Part shown: positions 9,995 to 19,200 of the stretch, piece after piece
How positions within the stretch are numbered: position 1 is the stretch's first letter
How the letters are laid out: every line of letters starts with the position of its first letter
Assembly (NCBI GenBank): GCA_041391485.1
Contig: JAWKNY010000002.1
Location: 193,262-257,261, forward strand
DNA: 64,000 nt
Reading direction: 5' to 3'
Source: JACKAF01 sp041391485
Lineage (GTDB): Bacteria; Bdellovibrionota; FAC87; UBA2466; JACKAF01
Position numbers and translations under genes: made by a program
Notes under the pieces: generated by a model
The model's database searches: none
What the model was told of the DNA's origin: nothing
Seen by the model: the letters and a program-made list of their open reading frames with translations, nothing else

Positions 9995-10924
9995 GTGCGC
10001 TATTTGATGGTGGAAACAGAGCTTGGGCACCTAGCAGAAGAATGGAGCGCCAAAATCAACACTCAAGCGTTCATGAACTTATTCAGCGCCCGAATCAAAG
10101 ATCCCAAGATAAAGTTCCCTCGCTCTCTGGAGCTGCATTTCCGCAACAACAATAAAATGCTGAAGCTCATCAAAGAGTACGATCGACTCGCATCGGACGC
10201 AGAAGCAAAAGAACTAAAGAAACAAGAACAGCGTTTAAAAGATGCTGAAGCCAAGCTCAAGAAAAAGGCTTCCAAAACTGCTGCACTCGAGAAAACTCGG
10301 GCAGAGACCAAAGTAAAAAAGCTTCGCTACAAGCTGGCTCGACGCAAATCTGACGAGTTTACTTCTTATGATTTTAGACTCTACCCTTTCTTTTTTGGAC
10401 CCTTTCTTTGCATGGAGGGTGGAGAACGATCCATCCGTCCCTCTCGTTTTCACTGCAGACCGGCGGGGCAAAAACCGGACTTCGACAAAAAGGCTTACAG
10501 CTTATATAAAGCCCGGATCGAAAGCTTGCAGCCAGAGTATTTTGATCGCATCAACCACCACAGTGGAAAAGAAAGTCTTTGGAGAGGTCTGTTTGGCAAA
10601 TCTCACGGGGTAATCCCAGTGAAGGCCTTTTATGAGAATGTGAAAACGGGGCCCCAAGGCTTTGAGATCGGCGAGTCCAAGTGGGAACCCGTTGCGTGCC
10701 TTTTTGACCTGTGGAAACAAGGAAAAGCAACGCTTCATTCCTTCGCGGTTATCACAGGCGACGCCAACTCCGCTGTCCTTAAGGGCGGGTATGATAGGTC
10801 TCCGGTAGGGGTTGCCGTTGGCAAACTCAACGAGTGGCTTCTGCCGGAAGGGGAAACCGATGAGAACCTTCTGAAGTTGCTCCGCGCGGGTGCCAAGGGA
10901 ATTGCGTTTAAGGTGGCGGCATGA
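9995..10924 (+). CDS. SRAP (YedK/HMCES)-like protein with substituted active-site residues
   Basis: Active SRAP proteins cap abasic sites in single-stranded DNA through Cys2. This protein matches the longer SRAP subfamily (MCYS... type): PRSLELHF, a charged helical insert (residues about 65-115), FHCRPAGQKPDFD, LYKARIESL, LFGKSHGVIPVKAFYENV, SFAVITGDAN and GGYDRSPVGV. The Glu of FYE is kept. By recalled alignment with YedK, three other key residues are changed: Cys2 is Arg (GTG CGC TAT at 9995), the Asn of NAR is Lys, and the His of HDR is Tyr. GTG 9995 is my start choice; an earlier in-frame reading puts a Cys-Arg-Val just before it. It follows ku by 14 bases and overlaps the next gene. Confidence 0.72.
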   Translation: MRYLMVETELGHLAEEWSAKINTQAFMNLFSARIKDPKIKFPRSLELHFRNNNKMLKLIKEYDRLASDAEAKELKKQEQRLKDAEAKLKKKASKTAALEKTRAETKVKKLRYKLARRKSDEFTSYDFRLYPFFFGPFLCMEGGERSIRPSRFHCRPAGQKPDFDKKAYSLYKARIESLQPEYFDRINHHSGKESLWRGLFGKSHGVIPVKAFYENVKTGPQGFEIGESKWEPVACLFDLWKQGKATLHSFAVITGDANSAVLKGGYDRSPVGVAVGKLNEWLLPEGETDENLLKLLRAGAKGIAFKVAA

Positions 10925-12093
10925 TTTCCATCAAATTCACGACTCCGCCACGGTTTAAGAATTTTGAAGAGGCCCTACGTATCGATAAGTACAGCCCAGT
11001 CGCGTCCAAATGGTTCTTGGTAATTGCTGACGTACGCAATTCAACTGAAGCGGTCGAGCAGGGACGATACAAAGAAGTGAACTCGCTCGCCGGAGCCTGC
11101 GTCATGGCGGTTTTGAATGCCGCCGGGAAAGTACCTTTCGTTTTTTGAGGGGACGGCGTCACTTTTCTAGCGACGCCAGACAACGTGGACAAGATCACGT
11201 ACGTGTTAGCACAGACGCGCACAATGGCTCGCGAAGCCTTCAAGCTGAATCTAGCCGTGGGAAAAGTTCCGGTCCGAGATCTCTACGAAGAAGGTCACTC
11301 TTTGGGTCTCGCCGACTTGTCGCTTTCCTCCGCCCAAACTCAGACCATGTTCAGCGGCTCCGGAATGGCGATCGCCGAAGCTTGGGTAAAATCTGAAGAC
11401 AAAGGGCCGATGTACGCCGTTGACGAGGCAGACAGTTCCGGACCGCCGGCAGACTACACGGGCCTTGAGTGTCGTTGGAATCCGCTAAAAGCGCGCAACG
11501 GAGTGTCCCTTACAATCATTGCCACTTGCCCCTACCCCCAGCACCGCGCCCAGCAGGTATACCGATCGCTCGCGGGCAATATCCAAACTTTACTTGGGGG
11601 CGACGCTAATCCCGTTCAGAAAGAAAATCTAAAATTGGCCTCCCGGCTAAGCGCCTTTCTGGCGGAAAGTCGGATCCGCACGTTCGGCTCCGTCTTTCTT
11701 GTCCGGCTGCTTTACCAGTGGGCTCAGGTATGCTTCGCCATCTGGGCTGAAAAGTTTTGGCTCCCGTCCGCAGCCGGGAAAAAATACATGCAAGAAGTCA
11801 TCGATCAGTCCGACTTTCAGAAGTTTGACGGCTGCATGCGGATGGTCCTCGATATCAATGTGGAAAATGCGAATCGATTGAAGGGGCTGCTCGAGGAGTA
11901 CTTCAAAAAAGGAGAGCTGGCTTACGGGACCCACGAGTCTGATCACGTGCTGCTTACCTGCATGATTCTCGATAGAGCCAAAGGTAAACATTTCCATCTG
12001 GTTGACGGTGGTAATGGTGGGTATACCGTTGCAGCGAAATCGCTCAAAAAGAGGCTCGCGGTGCTTGAGGCCTCCCTCCAGCAAACAGCTTAG
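10921..12093 (+). CDS. DUF3095 (cyclase-like) protein interrupted by in-frame TGA
   Basis: ATG 10921 overlaps the SRAP-like stop (ATGA). The N-terminus (WFLVIADVRNSTEAVEQGRY, VNSLAGACVMAVLN) and the continuation (GDGVTFLATP, GSGMAIAEAWVK) are typical of DUF3095, whose N-terminal part resembles class III nucleotide cyclases. The family has PFVFGGDG at the metal-binding turn; here codon 76 is TGA (11146-11148) where a Gly (GGA) is expected, and the frame is otherwise unbroken to 12093. A single G-to-T change explains it, so this is either a point nonsense mutation or a base-call error. No adenylate-cyclase activity has been inferred from sequence alone. Confidence 0.75.
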
Positions 12094-12176
12094 CCCATCC
12101 CTCAGACTTAAGACTGCCGACGGTGATTCGGGACTGACCTTGCCACTCCCAAGGCATTCTGCCAAACTCGGAACCC

Positions 12177-12407
12177 GTGAACCTGCTACGCATTTTGTAT
12201 CTGCTGTACCTGCTCTACGCCGCCAAGTTGGCCTTCAAGGTCGTTGCTAACTTTCAGGAGAAGAAGATCCCAGAGGCTTTCAAGAACCGCCGTTGGACTT
12301 ACCTTCTGCGCGGTATCGGAGCCAGCTTACTCTGGCCGCTCGCATTGGGCTCACCAAAGGGAAGACGCCTTTTGTCAGACGAATGGCACAAGAATAATGA
12401 CGAATAG
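12177..12407 (+). CDS. Small membrane-associated hypothetical protein
   Basis: A 76-residue product from GTG 12177. The first 20 residues (MNLLRILYLLYLLYAAKLAF) are a strongly hydrophobic helix, a second weaker hydrophobic stretch (LRGIGASLLWPLALG) follows, and the C-terminus is charged (SDEWHKNNDE). No family recognised. It lies 83 bases after the DUF3095 gene on the same strand and 46 bases before an outer-membrane-type gene; no ribosome site stands out, so both start and reality are moderately uncertain. Confidence 0.5.
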   Translation: MNLLRILYLLYLLYAAKLAFKVVANFQEKKIPEAFKNRRWTYLLRGIGASLLWPLALGSPKGRRLLSDEWHKNNDE

Positions 12408-12453
12408 CGTCTAAACGAGATCCGCCGAAAAAATGCTATACTAGAAAGACGCC

Positions 12454-13255
12454 TTGAAAACACACAGTTACATTTTGGCACTTCTTTTGATCCTTGTTTG
12501 CACGCGTGCAGAAGCCACCCGAGTTCTCAAAGCAAATCGAAAAGGAATGGTGATCCAGCAGGCCAAAGGTGTTCAGTGGCAAACTGGAGATCAAGCTTGC
12601 GCCGTCCGAAAGCGGAGAAAGATCGCTTGCGGCAAAGTCATCCAGGCAACGTCAAAACGTGCCGTTGTGGCGTTTACTCAGGTTCCCAAAGTTGCGGTCC
12701 AAAAAGGCGATCGCGTTCTTCCCGCCAGCTCCAAGGCAAGAACGGACCAGCGCGAACCCGCCGCCACACGCGGTTCCAGCTACGGGTCCGCACAGGACAC
12801 ACGTGAAGGACGCGGAGATAAATTTAACATCACCGGAGGCTTCAACGCCGGCTTTAGTCTCTTTTTCCCGATGTTGGATATTCAATTTGCACTCACCCTC
12901 GGTGGCGATCGGAATACGCCCCCATTTCTTCAGGTTGACGGCGACTACGACATCACTAACTTCGTTTGGTGGTCACCTCACCTTCAACTACTACAGCAAA
13001 AAGAATTACAAAGGCTTGTGGATTCAGGTAGGTCCCGGATTTTATACGATTGCAGTCGATGGACTCGGTTCGGAAAACTCAACAGCGTTGGGCGGCCTCG
13101 CCACCCTCGGTTGGCGTCTCCGCTTCAAGTCCGGCTTCAACATCGGTATCGGTGCGGGCGCCACGTTCATCTCGCCTATTACCAGCAACATCGTCCTAAT
13201 CGAATTTGATGGATTCCGTCCCACCCTCGCCCTCGATCTGGGTTTTACTTTTTAA
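12454..13255 (+). CDS. Exported outer-membrane-type (beta-barrel) protein, frameshifted
   Basis: TTG 12454 starts a good Sec signal peptide (MKTHSYILALLLILVCTRAEA). A 100-residue region follows that begins with a small beta domain (VLKANRKGMVIQQ, GDQACAVRK), then alternating hydrophobic/polar strands with glycine turns to a terminal LALDLGFTF, where the last residue is Phe as in most outer-membrane barrels. The frame changes at 12965-12967: removing one T of TTT turns NFVWW into NFVGGHLTFNYY and reaches the stop at 13255. No family recognised. Role probably structural or a small porin; not assigned. Confidence 0.62.
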
Positions 13256-13335
13256 GCCAAGCACATAACGCGGCCTGTTAGAGCGCCGTGAAATCCTTCT
13301 AGAAAATTTACCCAATAGCCGAAGGGATTGAAGAG

Positions 13336-13354
13336 AAGGCTCAAGAAGCCTTTT
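13336..13354. terminator. Candidate bidirectional terminator hairpin
   Basis: AAGGCT and AGCCTT pair around a 5-base loop and are followed by TTTT on the plus strand. It sits between convergent genes ending at 13255 (plus) and 13412 (minus). The stem is only six base pairs, so strength is doubtful. Confidence 0.35.
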
Positions 13355-13411
13355 CACCTTGTGTGTGTCCTTGGGCGCTCTCTCACTTTGTGGGGGAGCG
13401 CTGCGAGGCTC

Positions 13412-13990
13412 CTAGAGGAACTCCAGGGTTTCCTTCACGCCTGGATAACCCATCTCGAACCAGTAGTACCAGCTCAAACTCATCAAAATGTGCCCGACAA
13501 AAATGAAGAGATGGCTCCACATTTCTACTCGATCAGATTTCTGCATCAAATAGCGCCGCCAATGCATCGCCTCGTCCACCATGCTGTAAAAAACAGCAAG
13601 TCCGATCAACGTCAAAGCAGGAAAACGGAAAAAATCGCGCTGCCCGTAAGCCAAGCAAAGGCAAATCACCGACGTAACGCCACAAAAGATAGTGATGTGG
13701 TGAACCAGCGCCTCCGCTTTGATAAGTTCCTGTTTGTAAATTGTTCGGTGTCCGATCGTATCAAAGCCAATCGCCACAACAAATATTGCGATACCTATGG
13801 GGACATTCCACACATAGATGGGATAGTGGACGCCATTCGAAACACCCACCATCAGGAAACCAAAGACGCTTCCGAACAGGCCGAACATCATCCCAATCCA
13901 AGCGACATAGACGATCCAGTCGGTCCGATTAAATTCTCGCACGCGTCCCGCATAAATGATCGTCTCACGCCAGAAGGCTACTGAACTCAT
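13412..13990 (-). CDS. Unknown His-rich integral membrane protein at the end of the carotenoid operon
   Basis: ATG 13990 overlaps the crtB stop (ATGA), so it is translationally coupled to crtB. The 192-residue product has about five membrane helices and no signal peptide. Histidines and acidic residues cluster next to helices: EALVHHITIFCG, DEAMHWRRY, MWSHLFIFVGH. It lacks the HxxHH / HDxxH sets of the CrtZ hydroxylase and CrtW ketolase families, so it is not one of those. Position suggests a carotenoid-modifying or membrane-organising role, for example acting on beta-carotene, but no function can be assigned. The frame is intact. Confidence 0.7.
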   Translation of the reverse strand: MSSVAFWRETIIYAGRVREFNRTDWIVYVAWIGMMFGLFGSVFGFLMVGVSNGVHYPIYVWNVPIGIAIFVVAIGFDTIGHRTIYKQELIKAEALVHHITIFCGVTSVICLCLAYGQRDFFRFPALTLIGLAVFYSMVDEAMHWRRYLMQKSDRVEMWSHLFIFVGHILMSLSWYYWFEMGYPGVKETLEFL

Positions 13991-14964
13991 ATCAAACTCC
14001 CCAGAAGCAGCAAGCCAAAGCAGACAGCTGCGTGCTCCCAAACCATGCCTATGCGGCGCGAAGTCCACCGCACTCCAAACGGACGAGTAAGAAAAACTTT
14101 CATCACACCGACAAACATGACCCACAACTTGCGTGGCAAACTCACCCAGGTGCGCGAGCTCCACGCATGGATCCCGCGCGATCTAACCTTGCTGCCAATT
14201 TCAGCATAAACAAAGCGCGCACTCGCAACGGTACAAGCACTTCTTAGCGAAAGGTAGCGCAGCCCCGCGTCGCCCGAAGCGTAGTAACCATCGGCGACAT
14301 CCAATAAGCGAGACACGACTCGAACAAGCTTGGGAGTATTGCAGGCTTCGCGGATAGCGCCCTTAGGAATCGCTTCCTCCCGCAGCCAGTCTCCCGGCAG
14401 ATAGACCCGGCCCATGGAGGCATCTTCGTAAACGTCGCGAGAGATGTTGGTTAGCTGCATCGCAATGCCCATGTCAGCGGCGTGTTGGAGTGCTTTATCG
14501 CTACTGACTCCCATTACGTGCGACATCATAAGTCCCACGCAACCGGCCACGCGGTACGAGTAGAGTACCAACTTATCGAGATTCGGATACTCTTCATGAC
14601 GAATGTCCATGGCCATCCCCTCCAACAACTCAAAGGGGTAATGCTTAGGAACCTCGTATTTCCGCACCACATGCTGGAAGGCCGCAAAAACCGGGTGGGT
14701 CATCGGCGTGGAGGAGTAGCTCGCCTCCGTGAGTTCCCGTAGACTCTCCAACCTTTTTTCAAGTTGGGCAGTGGTTTCGCTCACACTCGCTTTATCGATC
14801 TCGTCATCACAATACCGGCACCAGCTATATAGCAAAAAGGCACCGTCACGTTTTTCTTTGCCAAACAGGTGTGCGGACAACGAAAAACTCTTGGAGCCAA
14901 CCCGAATCACAGATCGGCAACGCTCGACCAATAGATCGTATTCTGTTTGAACCTTTTTAGACAT
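13987..14964 (-). CDS. crtB: Phytoene synthase
   Basis: Condenses two geranylgeranyl diphosphates head-to-head to phytoene. The 325-residue product begins at ATG 14964, 8 bases inside the end of crtI. It shows SKSFSLSAHLFGKEKRDGAF, the first Asp-rich motif in CRYCDDEID, YSYRVAGCVGLMMSHVMG and the second Asp-rich motif in LTNISRDVYEDASMGRVYLP. A C-terminal hydrophobic tail (HAAVCFGLLLLGSLI) may tether it to the membrane. The gene is intact and coupled on both sides (crtI upstream, unknown membrane gene downstream). Confidence 0.95.
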   Translation of the reverse strand: MSKKVQTEYDLLVERCRSVIRVGSKSFSLSAHLFGKEKRDGAFLLYSWCRYCDDEIDKASVSETTAQLEKRLESLRELTEASYSSTPMTHPVFAAFQHVVRKYEVPKHYPFELLEGMAMDIRHEEYPNLDKLVLYSYRVAGCVGLMMSHVMGVSSDKALQHAADMGIAMQLTNISRDVYEDASMGRVYLPGDWLREEAIPKGAIREACNTPKLVRVVSRLLDVADGYYASGDAGLRYLSLRSACTVASARFVYAEIGSKVRSRGIHAWSSRTWVSLPRKLWVMFVGVMKVFLTRPFGVRWTSRRIGMVWEHAAVCFGLLLLGSLI

Positions 14965-16489
14965 ACGCCGGTTCCAAACCGAACTCTGGAATATCGCGCA
15001 GCTCACTCAAAATAACCCCGGTGGTCGCCTTGGCGGAGTTAATGACCCCAGGCACTCCGGCACCGGGGTGAGTTCCAGCCCCGACAAAGTACAAGCCCTC
15101 AAGTCGATCTTCCCGGTTGTGCGCCCTAAAATAAGCGCTCTGCAAAAGGGTCGGCTCTAATGAAAAGGCGGTCCCAAGGTGCGCGTTCAGCTCGTTCTTG
15201 AAATCCAGAGGAGAAAAGATCCGCTTGGTAACGATGTACCTTTTGACATCCGGAAGGTAGGTGCGGCTCAAGTAGTCGAGGATCCAATCCGCGTAACGGG
15301 GGCCGACAACGCTCCAATCCAGAGGCGCTTTGGCTAAATTAGGCACGTTCGCGAGCACATAAAAAGCATCGCAGCCGTCGGGAGCAACAGACGCATCCGT
15401 GCGGCACGGAGCGTGTAGGTAGAACGAGTTCTCCTCGGGCAACACCCCCTTGGTAAAGATGTCATCCAAGAGTTCCTTGTACCGGTTACAAAAGAGAATG
15501 CTGTGATGGGCCACACTGGGGTAGACGCGATCCGTACCGAAATAAAGTACAAACAATGCTTGGCTATAACGTTTGCCCAACAGTCCGCGAGCCACCCCCT
15601 GGACGTCGGTAGAGGATCGGAGCAGGTTTGTATAAGTGTGAGTTACATCCGCATTCGACACAACGATATCGTATTGGGTAAACACACCATCAGCGGTCCG
15701 AACGCCGGTCACTTTAGATTGCTCGGTAACAATCATCTTCCACTTCGGCATCGAAGTACTAGACGGCCCCCGATTTCCTCAAACAAGGTCACCCAAGCGT
15801 TCACCAAAGCGTGAGTCCCGCCTTTGGCAAAATAGACGCCTCCCTTGCGCTCCAGAGCGTGGATGAGGGTGTAGATCGAGGACGCCGAGAACGGGTTACC
15901 GCCGATCAAAAGCGAGTGAAAGCTAAAGGCCTGGCGCAAACGCTCATCCTTGATGTACGAGGAAACCGTTTTGTAAACAGACCGGTAAGCTCGCAGCTTG
16001 ATGAGGCTCCGGTGCTACACGGACCATGTCCCAGAAGCTCAAAAAAGGCACGTGCACAAGCTCTTTGTAGCCCGCCTCATAAACGGCTTCAGAATACTTG
16101 AAAAACTCCTGGTAACCTTCGACGTCAGCCGGGTTAAAATCGCGGATCTGATCTCGAAGACGTTGTTCGTCATTCACATAGTCAAATACATCCCCGTTCT
16201 CCCAGCACAGTCGGTAAAAGGGGGAAACGGGTAACAGCTCAACGTAATCCTCTCGCTTTCGATTGCAGAGAGAGAACAACTCATCGATGCATTCCGGAGC
16301 CGTGATTACAGTAGGTCCGGCATCGAAACGAAATCCCGAGTCTTCAAACACGTACGCGCGTCCGCCTGGCTTGTCTCGTTTTTCCAGAATGGTGGTCTGA
16401 ATTCCACGCGCTTGTAAACGAATGGCGGCGGCAAGCCCACCAAAACCAGATCCGATCACTGCGGCATTGAGTTTACTGGTAGGCAACAC
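14957..16489 (-). CDS. crtI: Phytoene desaturase, frameshifted
   Basis: CrtI converts phytoene to lycopene with bound FAD. From GTG 16489 (overlapping the crtE end) the protein starts with AAVIGSGFGGLAAAIRLQ, the dinucleotide fold, then LEKRDKPGGRAYVFEDSGFR, FDAGPTVIT and FSFHSLLIGGNPF, and ends with GLYFVGAGTHPGAGVPGV, the conserved C-terminal FAD motif. It occupies three frames. One junction is at 16005-16006, where removing one G restores PELIKLRAY; the other is near 15735-15760. All domains are present across the fragments, so the gene is probably functional in the organism and broken only in this sequence. Confidence 0.93.
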
Positions 16490-17452
16490 GCAACCTTCCT
16501 CCCAAATCCTTTAGACGCGCAAAAGCTTGCAGCTCTGCGGCTGAAGATAGCTGCGCTCCCAATTCGTCCAAACACAAATCCAGGTGCTTGTGAGCGTCCG
16601 CAACGGCCCCTTGGCGAAACTCCAAATTTGCGTCCATCCACTCCTGCAGCGGGGCCTCCGCAGGAAGCGCGCGAACCCGTTCGACAAACGCCTGGTACTC
16701 GCCCTCTGTTAAGTGCCGCGATAACCACGCCCAAAACCAGCTAGGCCGACGGAGTTTCAAGTCTTCCCACTTCTTCTCCGGCTCTTTGTTTCCGCTCAGG
16801 TTTCCCATGTCGTCGAACATCTGGAGGGCGATTCCAAAAGCGCATCCGAACCGATCGAGATCTTTCACCAGGTTTTCTTCGGCCCCTCCGGCAATCGCAC
16901 CCAGCACCAAGGCCAACGACGTCAACATCCCACTTTTTAGCTCCAAGAGGCTCAAACAGACCTCGTACACCCGAGATTGGGGATGCCATCGATGGGAATG
17001 CCGACATCAAGCGCCTGCCCATAGTGAGCCTGTAGCAAAGCGTGGTGATACGCTCGGTACATTCGTAGTTCACGATCGGGCGGCAGACCCATCTCCCGAA
17101 CCTGTTCCAGGGGACGAAAGTACAACCAATTTCCCGTATTGATTGCTAGCGGCACGCCCAGACAGCGGTGCAATGTCGGCTGCCCGCGCCGAAAAAGACT
17201 TCCATCCTGGATATCATCGATGGCCAAGGAGCCCGCGTGTACCCCTTCCACAACTTTCTCGCATGCCTCGCAAATGTCCCGCGCCGGACTGGCACCCGAA
17301 AACTCAAAACCCAACGCGACCAGCTGCGCCCGAATGCGCTTGCTCGGGCGATCCATGAGGCTTCTTACATGCTGGGACAATACCGTCTCCAGCAGGTCGC
17401 TCACATCGCCGCCAAATAGCAGTTCGGGAGAACTCTTTTCTGTCGTATTCAC
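16473..17452 (-). CDS. crtE: Geranylgeranyl diphosphate synthase (polyprenyl synthetase), frameshifted
   Basis: Extends farnesyl to geranylgeranyl diphosphate, the precursor for crtB. GTG 17452 overlaps the crtY stop (GTGA). Landmarks are SKRIRAQLV, the first Asp-rich motif LAIDDIQDGSLFRRGQPTLH, and the second Asp-rich motif as QMFDDMGNLSG, where the usual final Asp is Asn. The frame breaks at 16979-16982; one extra base in this run turns the premature end into IPQSRVYEVCLSLLELKSG and continues to 16473. Size after repair is about 326 residues. The operon order (crtY-crtE-crtI-crtB) supports the name. Confidence 0.9.
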
Positions 17453-18591
17453 GCTACCTGCCCTCCCGGACGCAAACACTTAATCGCGCCCAATACCGGT
17501 ACCGGCGGTTTGCCAAGCAGAAGCCTAAGCCGATCGGATCTCCACATTTCGCCACGATAAAATCTTTGAATGAGTGCTGGCGAAAGCGTATAGAAGCGTT
17601 GCAAAACCCGGTACCGTTCCTCCGGTGCCGCCGCACGAAAAAGCATTCTATTCAAAAGTCTAAAAAAGGAATCTCCGGCCCAGTGTTTTTCTGCTCGCAG
17701 TCTAAGAGAAGCCCCATTTTGGGGGTTGGCTGGATCCTCAAACTTCGCCAGGGTTTCGGCAAAGGCGATGGCCTCGGGAAAGGAGTAGCCTGTAGTTGCG
17801 TGAAAAAGTCCCGCGCCCGTCCCCGTTCGAACGACGCCATTTTTCCACGGCGTCAAACTACCGTTCAAAGGAATCGGAAGGCTGCCAATTTCTTCATACT
17901 CCGTTGCTTCGATCCCAAAACCAAGCCGTTCACAATAGGCCGTAATCTCGTCCCGGTAATCTTGGGCATCGACTAGGCCGTCGTCGCTGTAGTGCGTGTC
18001 CTCGACGAAGAGCTCTTTCTCAGACCAGGGTAGCAGGTAAAAAAATCGGTAGCCGTCTTCCTGGGCGCACGTGGCATCCATTAGTACCGGTCTACTGAGA
18101 CCGTGCGGGCTTTTTAGTTTCAGGTGGCGTCCCAGAAACTTTTGATAGGCAACCTTCACATGTGGAGACGGCTCCCAGCCGCGTCCGTCCAGAATCATCC
18201 GCGCATGCAGGGTTCTATCTTTTAAATGAACTCTACCCGATTCGACCCCGATCACTTCGGTGTTTAATGACAAGCTACCTTCGAGCGCAGGCGCAATCAC
18301 CTCGTGAAACTGTTCCGATCGGATGGAGTTGTAGCCAGAACGCAGTACGCGCTGGTACTCCGGGAAGCGCACTTCGTATTCATCCCAGTGTCGAGTGATT
18401 AAGGGTGTAATCCACAGCAAGGAACGCGACGAAAGGTCGGTATCGTGGAAGGACCACGTGTGCTGGCCTCCCAACGTAGAGGACTTTTCAATAACTAGAA
18501 TTCTTAGGTCGGGGTGATCTAATTTCAGTCGGAATGCGGCAAGCCCATTGGCAAGACCTCCCCCGACAAAAATAAGATCGTATAGTTGCAC
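17449..18591 (-). CDS. crtY: Lycopene beta-cyclase (CrtY type)
   Basis: Cyclises both ends of lycopene to beta-carotene using reduced FAD. The 380-residue intact product has an N-terminal dinucleotide fold (YDLIFVGGGLANGLAAFRL), QHTWSFHDTDL, LDGRGWEP, LMDATCAQEDGYRFFYLLP and HATTGYSFPEA, all typical of the CrtY family rather than of CrtL or the heterodimeric CrtYc/Yd. GTG 18591 starts 1 base after the sco stop. It is the first of four contiguous carotenoid genes. Confidence 0.95.
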   Translation of the reverse strand: MQLYDLIFVGGGLANGLAAFRLKLDHPDLRILVIEKSSTLGGQHTWSFHDTDLSSRSLLWITPLITRHWDEYEVRFPEYQRVLRSGYNSIRSEQFHEVIAPALEGSLSLNTEVIGVESGRVHLKDRTLHARMILDGRGWEPSPHVKVAYQKFLGRHLKLKSPHGLSRPVLMDATCAQEDGYRFFYLLPWSEKELFVEDTHYSDDGLVDAQDYRDEITAYCERLGFGIEATEYEEIGSLPIPLNGSLTPWKNGVVRTGTGAGLFHATTGYSFPEAIAFAETLAKFEDPANPQNGASLRLRAEKHWAGDSFFRLLNRMLFRAAAPEERYRVLQRFYTLSPALIQRFYRGEMWRSDRLRLLLGKPPVPVLGAIKCLRPGGQVA

Positions 18592-18592
18592 T

Positions 18593-19199
18593 CTAAAACC
18601 GTCTTCCCAAATACTTATGGACGCTGCGCTTCACTTTGATCATCGAGTTCTCGTCATCCATGTCAAAATGCCCTCGAATGGCCCCTTCGCGGTCCACCAC
18701 GACGAAGGAGTTGCTGTGAGTGATCATGCCGGTTTGGGCGTCTTCCATTCCCGGCATCACGACCTGAAAACCCGATTGCAATAGATCCTTGATCGAAGCC
18801 CTTTCTCCCGTCAAAAAAATCCAACTCCCCGGATTTGTGCGGTAACGCGCAGCGTAGCGACCGAGAACGGAGGGTGTATCGGCCTCCGGATCCACAGATA
18901 TGGAGACCGTTCTAAAGTGCGGATCTTTTCCGAAGAATTCCTGCAGCTTCTCGGTTTTCTTGTTCAGTAGCGGACACATCCCTTCGCAGCGGGTAAAAAT
19001 AAAGCTCGCCACCCAAACCTTGCCCAGCAGATCGGTGTTGCTCACCTCGTTGCCGTCGGTGTCCACGAGATTAAAATCCGGAACATGTCGCAGCGGCTTG
19101 GCGACTGACCAATCGGACGTGAAGGCGAACAGGCCTACCGCCAAAATCGGCATAGCCACCAAAGCGGTCAACAGCCACGAAACCTTTGGCGTTTTCATA
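18593..19199 (-). CDS. SCO1/SenC family copper chaperone
   Basis: Delivers copper to the CuA centre of cytochrome oxidase. From ATG 19199 (AAGGAGG just upstream) the 201-residue product has a membrane anchor (WLLTALVAMPILAVGLFAF), then a thioredoxin fold: FNLVDTDGNEVSN, the copper site CEGMC in TRCEGMCPLL, SVDPEADTP and the distal His in MITHSNSF. It faces the periplasm. It lies between the ABC exporter and crtY, with 1-base gaps on both sides, next to ctaA/ctaB, which fits oxidase maturation. Confidence 0.92.
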
Positions 19200-19200
19200 T

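Noticed and set aside
11146..11148. TGA recoded as glycine, as in Gracilibacteria
   Set aside because: Many genes in the window stop at TGA, including coupled ATGA and GTGA overlaps, so the code is standard.
13328..13984. 218-codon frame on the plus strand
   Set aside because: Antisense to the crtB-coupled membrane protein, which has clear helices and a coupled start.
13412..13990. CrtZ beta-carotene hydroxylase or CrtW ketolase
   Set aside because: The His motifs of these families (HxxHH, HDxxH) are not present.
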